A stretch of 21,070 nucleotides of DNA from RUG13091 sp963619935 (GTDB lineage Bacteria > Bacillota_I > Bacilli_A > RFN20 > CAG-826), in the NCBI GenBank assembly GCA_963619935.1, contig CAVEYA010000052.1, positions 1 to 21,070 on the forward strand, in the 5' to 3' direction. The position numbers and the translations under genes were made by a program. Under the pieces are notes generated by a model, which did not search any database, was not told the DNA's origin, and saw only the letters and a list, made by a program, of their open reading frames with translations. The first letter of the stretch is position 1. Every line of letters starts with the position of its first letter. Shown here in pieces: positions 1 through 4,581 of the stretch.

Positions 1-1095
1 CACATAATTGAAATCCAGTTGGATAGAAGAAGTTTTTCTAAGCTATGCGATCCTGACGAATTGTATAAATACGTCATTTCAAAAGCGGTAGATAAGAAAA
101 AATATTATTTGCTAATCGACGAAATACAAATGTGTCAGGATTTTGTCTCCGTATTGAACGATTTCCTTCACATTGACAATTTTGATGTCTATGTTACCGG
201 AAGTAACTCACATCTTCTTTCAAAAGACATCGCGACAGAGTTCAGGGGAAGAGGGGATGAAATACACTTAAACCCACTTTCTTTTAAGGAATTCTTTTCA
301 GGCCGAACCGGCTTCAATGAAGCGTGGAAGGAATACTATACGTTTGGAGGAATGCCTTTAGTCCTTTCCAAAAAGGACGAAGGTTCCAAGATGCAATACC
401 TCAAGGATTTGTTCAATGAGACCTATATTAAAGACATCAAAGAAAGAAACGGGATTGGAAATGACAGAGTATTGGAAGAACTTCTAAACATTACCTCATC
501 CTCAATCGGTTCACTTACTAACGTCCAAAAATTAGTCAACACGTTCAAAAGCGCGTCAAACATATCGGTTTCTCCGAACACAATCAAAGATTATCTTGGG
601 TATTTAGAGGACGCTTTCATCATCAGAAAATCGATGCGTTATGACATAAAGGGGAAGAAATACATCAATACCCCGTCGAAATACTACTTCGCTGATGTAG
701 GGTTAAGGAACGCGAGGCTCAATTTCAGGCAGCAAGAAGAGACGCACATAATGGAGAATGTTATCTATAATGAGCTTTGCATGAGGGGATATTCCGTAGA
801 TGTCGGAGTTGTCGAGGTAAACGAAAGACTTAGTAACGGAAATTACACGAAGAAACAGCTGGAATGCGACTTTGTCATTAATAAAGGAGATTCTCGAATT
901 TACATTCAATCAGCATATTCAATCAACGATCAAGTCAAAAAAGAGCAAGAAAAGAGATCGTTATTAAGCATTGATGATTCATTCAAAAAAGTAATTATCG
1001 TCAAAGACGACATTAGAAAAACCATCGACGATAGCGGAATATGCATTATTTCATTAAAAGAATTCTTGCTCGATGAGAACATTTTTAACTCTTAG
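1..1095 (+). CDS. Partial AAA+ ATPase of the DUF4143 type (C-terminal part)
   Basis: The frame is open from base 1 to a TAG at 1093-1095, so the gene begins outside the window; the TTG at 19 is not a credible start. The visible 365 residues begin just before a Walker B stretch (LLIDEIQM) and continue through a sensor-1-like VYVTGSNSHLL and the segment FRGRGDEIHLNPLSFKEFF, which are landmarks of the AAA_14/DUF4143 ATPases. The C-terminal half carries the DUF4143 nuclease-like region (around YFADVGLRNARLNF, then LECDFVINKGD, like the D...E-x-K core of restriction-type folds). The Walker A part lies upstream. These ATPases are common in gut anaerobes and their role is poorly known. It is the only plus-strand gene here and lies outside the tRNA-bounded islet to its right, so I treat it as a separate accessory gene. 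Confidence 0.85.
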   Translation, partial: HIIEIQLDRRSFSKLCDPDELYKYVISKAVDKKKYYLLIDEIQMCQDFVSVLNDFLHIDNFDVYVTGSNSHLLSKDIATEFRGRGDEIHLNPLSFKEFFSGRTGFNEAWKEYYTFGGMPLVLSKKDEGSKMQYLKDLFNETYIKDIKERNGIGNDRVLEELLNITSSSIGSLTNVQKLVNTFKSASNISVSPNTIKDYLGYLEDAFIIRKSMRYDIKGKKYINTPSKYYFADVGLRNARLNFRQQEETHIMENVIYNELCMRGYSVDVGVVEVNERLSNGNYTKKQLECDFVINKGDSRIYIQSAYSINDQVKKEQEKRSLLSIDDSFKKVIIVKDDIRKTIDDSGICIISLKEFLLDENIFNS

Positions 1096-1165
1096 CAAGT
1101 AATCTTTTTTTAGTAACTTCATCATTTGCATGAACATGCGCATTTAGATATGAAGTTAAGATATT

Positions 1166-1237
1166 CAGTATCTCCTTTTGGTATCACATATACGATACCA
1201 AAAAGACACCGTAATGACACCGAAATGATACTGTTTT
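1166..1237. repeat. 11-bp-period GAYACC/GACACCG repeats with inverted copies
   Basis: Four consecutive 11-bp units begin at 1194, 1205, 1216 and 1227 (GATACCAAAAA, GACACCGTAAT, GACACCGAAAT, GATACTGTTTT). The first unit is also the right arm of a perfect 10-bp inverted repeat (TTTTGGTATC at 1176-1185, GATACCAAAA at 1194-1203, 8-nt loop), and CAGTATC at 1166-1172 is the inverse of GATACTG at 1227-1233. Units spaced by about one helical turn look like a protein-binding array. No T-tract follows the hairpin, so it is not a convincing terminator. The rest of the 1096-1299 gap shows no gene. Confidence 0.55.
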
Positions 1238-1301
1238 TTCATGAAATCTATCAATTATAATTATCTCAAATACTTTTCAATTGGTCTTCTAAATTAATAA
1301 A

Positions 1302-1323
1302 GCTCGGCCTATAAAGGCCGAGC
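1302..1323 (-). terminator. Intrinsic terminator duplicated from the tRNA-Leu operon
   Basis: A perfect 8-bp stem (GCTCGGCC/GGCCGAGC) with a 6-nt loop is followed on the minus strand by TTTATTAATTT. It is the sister of the hairpin at 4163-4184. Two of the three differences between the copies are a compensating pair that keeps the stem intact. It would end any minus-strand transcript coming from the islet. Confidence 0.7.
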
Positions 1324-1334
1324 ATAATAACAAT

Positions 1335-1395
1335 TGGTGCAGCTAGCAAGAATTGAACTTGCATGCTATTCGCACAGGATCCTAAGTCTTTCACC
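1335..1395 (-). pseudogene. tRNA-Leu 3'-half fragment (attachment-site copy)
   Basis: On the minus strand this carries a CCA end, the acceptor 3' strand TAGCTGC and the T-arm GCAAGTTCAATTCTTGC, all identical to the tRNA-Leu(TAG) at 4196-4280. The match resumes over 12 bases around the anticodon loop (1378-1389). The true 5' acceptor strand, D-arm and anticodon stem are absent. A sequence GCAGTTA at 1434-1428 could pair with the acceptor strand using one G-U pair, but the 100-nt product would have no D-arm, so I do not call a working tRNA. Confidence 0.7.
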
Positions 1396-1466
1396 TTAGT
1401 ATGAAATTTTATGCAAATTAGGGAAAATAACTGCAAATTTGTTGTTTATAATCGCGATCTTCTTAT

Positions 1467-1597
1467 TTGTCCGCAGCAAATCAGTGAAAACTTGTGAAAG
1501 CTTGTGAAATATATTTGTGGACGAAATGCGGACAAGAAACAAGGCTTTGAAATTGTGAAATCAGTAAGGTTTACTATTCAGGAACAGCCTTGGTTTC
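1467..1597. repeat. Adjacent inverted repeats enclosing GTGAAA direct repeats
   Basis: Two inverted repeats abut each other. TTGTCCGCA (1467-1475) matches TGCGGACAA (1527-1535), and GAAACAAGGCT (1536-1546) matches AGCCTTGGTTTC (1586-1597) with one extra base. Inside them GTGAAA recurs at 1484, 1494 and 1504, exactly 10 bp apart, and again at 1555. Helically phased repeats beside an attachment-site copy resemble tyrosine-recombinase arm sites; they may equally be stems of an RNA. Confidence 0.55.
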
Positions 1598-1604
1598 TAA
1601 TTAA

Positions 1605-1613
1605 ATTATACCA
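1605..1613 (-). promoter_or_regulatory. Extended -10 promoter reading into the islet's non-coding region
   Basis: The minus strand reads TGGTATAAT, a consensus -10 box with the TGn extension. No good -35 is visible 17 bp upstream. It lies about 30 bp beyond the stop of the last islet gene and points away from it, toward the structured region and the tRNA fragment. Confidence 0.45.
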
Positions 1614-1640
1614 TAAATCAGTATTGCTTTTGAAATTTAG

Positions 1641-2348
1641 TTAGATAACATTAAACCTAATCAAAAGCACCAATACGGCCATTGCGATTACCGCAACACC
1701 AGTAATGATTCCGCATGAGAGCAATATCTTATTCGTTCTTTTCTTCTCGTTTTTATATTTTTCAAACTCTTTTTGGCAATCATCCAATTTTTGCATTAAA
1801 TTAGCATGATCTTGCTTATAATTTTCAATTGTTTGAATTATCAAAATAGCCTTTGTATCGATTTCCTCAATTTCTTTTTGATGCTTTATGGCTTCCGTTT
1901 TCCAGTTAGGATCGATTCTATCCAATTCCCAACTTACTTTATTGTTAAACTTGTTTATTTTATCTACGGTGCATTTCAAACAATCTACTGTGTTGTCTAC
2001 ATCCGCTTGGGCTTTTTCTGCTTTTTTGAACGCTTGTACCGCTTCGTTATACGCAGCGACGATGCCAGCAAGGTATTCTTTATCTAAGGATTCCAAAGCA
2101 CCGTAAACGCCTTTAAATTGCAAGTAGAACTTGTTTATCTTTTTGTTGAATTCATTCAGCGTTTCGCCAAGGTAAACGGAGTATTCGTTCATCTCGGCAC
2201 CTGTTATTTTCTTTTGAAAAAGATTGAGGAGGCCCGTCTGGGTCTTGAAATTCTTCAGATTAATTGGAGTATCACCCTCACTTTGCAATCTTTCGATTTC
2301 GCGGAGTTGTTTTTCAAACTTGTCTTTTTTTGGAACAATCTCATTCAT
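1641..2348 (-). CDS. Coiled-coil protein with C-terminal membrane anchor, islet gene 2
   Basis: I do not recognise a family. The 235-residue protein is rich in K, E and Q. Its middle and second half look like long amphipathic helices with coiled-coil character (about residues 55-205). It ends in one hydrophobic segment (ILLSCGIITGVAVIAMAVLV, about 209-228) followed by a short tail, so it is probably a tail-anchored or single-pass membrane protein with most of its mass in the cytoplasm. I chose the ATG at 2348 because GAGAGGT sits nine bases before it; the upstream in-frame TTG at 2369 overlaps the preceding gene and has no such site. The start lies 14 bp after the stop of the HNH gene, so the two are very likely co-transcribed and translationally linked. 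A partner, regulator or immunity role for the HNH protein is inference. Confidence 0.75.
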   Translation of the reverse strand: MNEIVPKKDKFEKQLREIERLQSEGDTPINLKNFKTQTGLLNLFQKKITGAEMNEYSVYLGETLNEFNKKINKFYLQFKGVYGALESLDKEYLAGIVAAYNEAVQAFKKAEKAQADVDNTVDCLKCTVDKINKFNNKVSWELDRIDPNWKTEAIKHQKEIEEIDTKAILIIQTIENYKQDHANLMQKLDDCQKEFEKYKNEKKRTNKILLSCGIITGVAVIAMAVLVLLIRFNVI

Positions 2349-2362
2349 ATTACATTTACCTC

Positions 2363-4015
2363 TCACCAATCTAAATCGCCTATCAAGTTCGATAAGTCGT
2401 TGATTTTCTCTTCGTTGTCAGATTTTACGGGCTCGTCCTTTTGACTTCTTATTTCCTCAAGCTTGTTCCTTGCTTCTATGAAATCCGAAGTTATATGGGA
2501 CGCACAATCGGAAGCTGATTGCGAAACAACACGATCACAGATTTTAAACTGTTCGTTTTGAAGCCTTAGGATATCTTCCGTTTTTGTTAGTTGAGCAATA
2601 TTGTTTTCATTGATCATCCTTCCAAAGAGTTTGCCCTCAATTTGATTCATTACTATTGCTCCGCATACGCCTGCAATAAGTCCACCCAAGAATACGCCAA
2701 GCAAACCAGCCGCCGAGCCCAGTAATGGGATTTGAAATATAGCTAAAGGTGGTGCATATTTGGTTAATACGTGGGTGATGCCCATCCCCAAAGCGACTCC
2801 ACCTGCTGTTGTGAACCCTGTGACAACAATTTGCCCGACTTCAAGAACTTTTGTTGAGGTATCCTTATTGGCGTTTTCAGGCTTCTTTAGGTACTTCCCT
2901 ACATCAATCGCGGTTTTACCACCAATCTTAAGAAACATCAAAGCCTTCTTTATCATAGGGATGATTTCGCCGAATAATTGTTTAAGTATAACGGTCACGC
3001 CTACATCTAAAGACATAAGCACGTTGTTTTTGAAATCGAAGATGAAATCACGGATTGCCTTTTTGATGTGCTCTATCAAATCTTTTGACTTATGTTCTTT
3101 TTCTAAAAGCCACTTGATAACTTCCTCGAATATTGTCTTGGTCAATTTTGCCATGAGGGCAACCGCGACTGCTTGCAAGGTGTATTGAGCTGAACGGTTG
3201 AATTCATCTATTCTTGAAGCATGGCCTTCTTTTGCAGCTTGCTCCTTACCTTCATCCACTAGCTTTTGTTTGGCTTCTCTTGCTATTTTGTCGTTTTTCC
3301 GGCACTCATCCTCATCGATATTAAAACGTTCAGCTGGTTTTTTTCCATCTCTTTTAGAGTCGAGCCATTCTGTCATTGTTTTAACGCCTTTTGATGAATT
3401 TGCTTCCCTATCCATCGGCTTTAAGTTCGTCTCTGGGTCGCAAGCGAACTTCTTCTTATCTTTTTGGCTCACGAAAGCGGCCATATCAGAATCTGTTATT
3501 ATCTCTTTCAAAGGAACCGTGTGATCCATGCTCATACTTCCGTTTCCACGAACATAAGGGAATGCATCACGTCTTATTCCGTTATTAGGATTGCCATCTT
3601 TGAAATTCGAGCACCATTCGTTGTATTTATTTGCATACGCTTCTTGATTGGAAAAGTTATGCGTTGGAAGCTCATTTTTAACGAATTTATTTGATTCTAA
3701 ATAATGGTCGGCTTTCTTAAGGCTTAAGGTCAAATCATGGTTGGATTTGATAAAGTCGGAACCAGCTGTCCCTGCTACTTGCAAAATAAACTGTTCCCAC
3801 ACTATTTGGGATATTAAATCGGTTAGTTTTTTAGGATCACCGATTTTTTCTTTATCGGTTTTGAGCTGGTCGAGTTCTTTGATATTCGATTCTATTTGAC
3901 GTTCGATTTCTTTATCAATTTCTTCATAAGAAAAGTTATCCGCATTTTGGATGTATTCTTCATTGTTCACGATTGAATTTGAATGTTCAAAAAAGTCTTT
4001 GTCTTGTGTACACAT
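2363..4015 (-). CDS. HNH-nuclease-like protein with glycine-rich membrane segments, islet gene 1
   Basis: 550 residues. Residues 1-60 are very acidic and helical. An HNH-type core sits at about 160-210: MSMDHTVPLKE (D164, H165), then DPETNLKP (N197) and NSSKG (N206, K209). The spacing DHxxP...NL...NxxKG is that of HNH endonucleases without zinc-binding cysteines, with Asn as the last metal-site residue. A charged helical linker follows, then hydrophobic, glycine-rich stretches at about 391-418 and 423-457 (for example GSAAGLLGVFLGGLIAGVCG) resembling glycine-zipper membrane insertions, and a charged helical tail. A nuclease joined to membrane segments fits a phage-defence effector, an injected toxin, or a DNA-processing factor. 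No signal peptide is seen. AAGG lies eight bases before the ATG. It is the first gene of a two-gene operon with 1641-2348. The domain call is a visible motif; the function is inference. Confidence 0.75.
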   Translation of the reverse strand: MCTQDKDFFEHSNSIVNNEEYIQNADNFSYEEIDKEIERQIESNIKELDQLKTDKEKIGDPKKLTDLISQIVWEQFILQVAGTAGSDFIKSNHDLTLSLKKADHYLESNKFVKNELPTHNFSNQEAYANKYNEWCSNFKDGNPNNGIRRDAFPYVRGNGSMSMDHTVPLKEIITDSDMAAFVSQKDKKKFACDPETNLKPMDREANSSKGVKTMTEWLDSKRDGKKPAERFNIDEDECRKNDKIAREAKQKLVDEGKEQAAKEGHASRIDEFNRSAQYTLQAVAVALMAKLTKTIFEEVIKWLLEKEHKSKDLIEHIKKAIRDFIFDFKNNVLMSLDVGVTVILKQLFGEIIPMIKKALMFLKIGGKTAIDVGKYLKKPENANKDTSTKVLEVGQIVVTGFTTAGGVALGMGITHVLTKYAPPLAIFQIPLLGSAAGLLGVFLGGLIAGVCGAIVMNQIEGKLFGRMINENNIAQLTKTEDILRLQNEQFKICDRVVSQSASDCASHITSDFIEARNKLEEIRSQKDEPVKSDNEEKINDLSNLIGDLDW

Positions 4016-4032
4016 TGTTTTAACCTTAATTT

Positions 4033-4038
4033 ATTATA
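4033..4038 (-). promoter_or_regulatory. Possible -10 box of the HNH operon
   Basis: A consensus TATAAT on the minus strand lies 17 bp before the ATG at 4015, leaving a leader of about ten bases that still includes AAGG. The -35 position (TATCCG) is poor. The rest of the gap 4039-4160 shows no gene, only a weak inverted repeat (CCACT...AGTGG near 4090-4112). Confidence 0.35.
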
Positions 4039-4162
4039 ATTAAAATTTTCTTTATCGGATATAAATATTTGCTGTGCATGTAAAAAATCCACTTTGAGTT
4101 ATCCTAGTGGGTACAGGTTTGAAATTCTTGTCTATACTTTAAACCTCTAATTTTATTGAAAA

Positions 4163-4184
4163 GCCCAGCCTATAAAGGCTGAGC
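4163..4184 (-). terminator. Intrinsic terminator after tRNA-Leu
   Basis: On the minus strand an 8-bp stem GCTCAGCC/GGCTGGGC (one G-U pair, 6-nt loop) is followed by TTTTCAATAAAATT, 11 nt past the CCA end of tRNA-Leu. It ends the tRNA operon and has a near-identical twin at 1302-1323. Confidence 0.75.
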
Positions 4185-4195
4185 ATAATAACAAT

Positions 4196-4280
4196 TGGTG
4201 CAGCTAGCAAGAATTGAACTTGTACGGGTTGCCCCACTAGATCCTAAGTCTAGCGCGTCTACCAGTTCCGCCATAGCTGC
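4196..4280 (-). tRNA. tRNA-Leu (anticodon TAG)
   Basis: 85 nt with encoded CCA. The acceptor arms are GCAGCTA/TAGCTGC, the anticodon stem is CTAGA/TCTAG around loop CTTAGGA (anticodon TAG), there is a long variable arm typical of Leu (GTGGGGCAACCCGT region), and the T-arm is GCAAG/CTTGC. It decodes CUN codons. It is the last tRNA of a three-gene operon and the apparent integration target of the islet on its 3' side; its 3' half is repeated at 1335-1395. Confidence 0.95.
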
Positions 4281-4289
4281 ATGATATTA

Positions 4290-4313
4290 AAAAGAACGCA
4301 TATGCGTCCTTTT
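4290..4313 (-). terminator. Hairpin between tRNA-Thr and tRNA-Leu
   Basis: The minus strand AAAAGGACGC-ATAT-GCGTTCTTTT forms a 10-bp stem (one G-U pair) followed by TAATATC, ending about ten bases before tRNA-Leu. It has the look of an intrinsic terminator but sits inside the tRNA operon, so it may be a partial terminator that lowers Leu relative to Val and Thr, or a processing signal. Confidence 0.45.
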
Positions 4314-4324
4314 AATAATTTAAG

Positions 4325-4400
4325 TGGTGCCTTCTATCGGAATCGAACCAACAACCTACTGATTACAAATCAGTTGCTCTGCCAATTGAGCTAAGAAGGC
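4325..4400 (-). tRNA. tRNA-Thr (anticodon TGT)
   Basis: 76 nt with encoded CCA. The acceptor arms are GCCTTCT/AGAAGGC, the anticodon stem is CTGAT/ATCAG around loop TTGTA (anticodon TGT), and the T-loop is GGTTCGATTCC. Ten bases separate it from tRNA-Val upstream. Confidence 0.96.
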
Positions 4401-4410
4401 AAATTCAACA

Positions 4411-4485
4411 TGGTGGACACTACAGGGATCGAACCTGTGACCTCTTCCGTGTGAAGGAAGCGTTCTCCCGCTGAACTAAGTGTCC
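4411..4485 (-). tRNA. tRNA-Val (anticodon CAC)
   Basis: 75 nt with encoded CCA. The acceptor arms are GGACACT/AGTGTCC and the anticodon stem CTTCC/GGAAG encloses TTCACAC, giving anticodon CAC for GUG codons. It is first in the Val-Thr-Leu operon. A dedicated GUG-reading tRNA is not essential in AT-rich genomes, where tRNA-Val(TAC) can read GUG by wobble. Confidence 0.95.
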
Positions 4486-4503
4486 AGGTGTGGACGCTTA
4501 ATA

Positions 4504-4532
4504 ATGTTATCAAATACATCTTTTCTTTGCAA
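4504..4532 (-). promoter_or_regulatory. Promoter of the tRNA-Val-Thr-Leu operon
   Basis: On the minus strand TTGCAA (4532-4527) and TAACAT (4509-4504) are 17 bp apart and TGA directly precedes the -10 (extended -10). The predicted start lies just before tRNA-Val. It begins immediately after the terminator of the lipoprotein gene. Confidence 0.55.
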
Positions 4533-4535
4533 TAG

Positions 4536-4562
4536 AAAAAGACCGAACTTTCATCCGGTCTT
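4536..4562 (-). terminator. Intrinsic terminator of the Big_2 lipoprotein gene
   Basis: On the minus strand AAGACCG (4562-4556) pairs with CGGTCTT (4545-4539) across a 10-nt loop and is followed by TTTTTC. It lies 20 bp past the stop codon at 4582. Confidence 0.8.
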
Positions 4563-4581
4563 ATTAGAAATTAATTTCTAA

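Larger units (their letters stand above)
1302..1597 (-). ncRNA. Candidate structured non-coding RNA of the islet
   Basis: No gene fits this stretch, yet it has the parts of a transcription unit. An extended -10 promoter (1605-1613) predicts a start near 1597-1598. From that base a stem begins: GAAACCAAGGCT (1597-1586 on the minus strand) can pair with AGCCTTGTTTC (1546-1536) with one bulged base, and directly next to it TTGTCCGCA (1535-1527) pairs with TGCGGACAA (1475-1467). An inner hairpin lies at 1563-1575. The RNA would then run through a tRNA-Leu-like 3' half and stop at the hairpin 1302-1323. The predicted start coinciding with the first stem base is suggestive. The same repeats could instead be DNA sites for an integrase. 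Confidence 0.3.
1300..4222. mobile_element. Small tRNA-Leu-associated integrated islet with 62-bp direct repeats at its ends
   Basis: Bases 1300-1361 and 4161-4222 are the same sequence with three differences. Each copy comprises a terminator hairpin plus the 3' part (CCA end, acceptor strand, T-arm) of a tRNA-Leu gene. The right copy belongs to the intact tRNA-Leu (4196-4280); the left copy has no recognisable 5' half. An intact tRNA at one end and a 3' fragment at the other is the usual footprint of site-specific integration into a tRNA gene. Between the repeats lie two minus-strand genes and a repeat-rich non-coding stretch next to the left repeat. No integrase gene is present, so the element would be non-autonomous or have lost it. 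A simple duplication of the tRNA end is the alternative. Confidence 0.6.

Noticed and set aside
19..21. TTG as the start of the ATPase gene
   Set aside because: The frame stays open to base 1 and the Walker A region is missing, so the gene continues beyond the window.
1194..1237. CRISPR array
   Set aside because: Units are only 11 bp with no unique spacers and no cas genes are present.
1..1299. The DUF4143 ATPase as part of the tRNA-Leu islet
   Set aside because: It lies outside the left repeat and on the opposite strand; the islet proper is bounded by 1300 and 4222.
2760..3694. Several plus-strand ORFs opposite the HNH gene
   Set aside because: No ribosome sites and no family features; the minus-strand HNH frame explains the coding signal.
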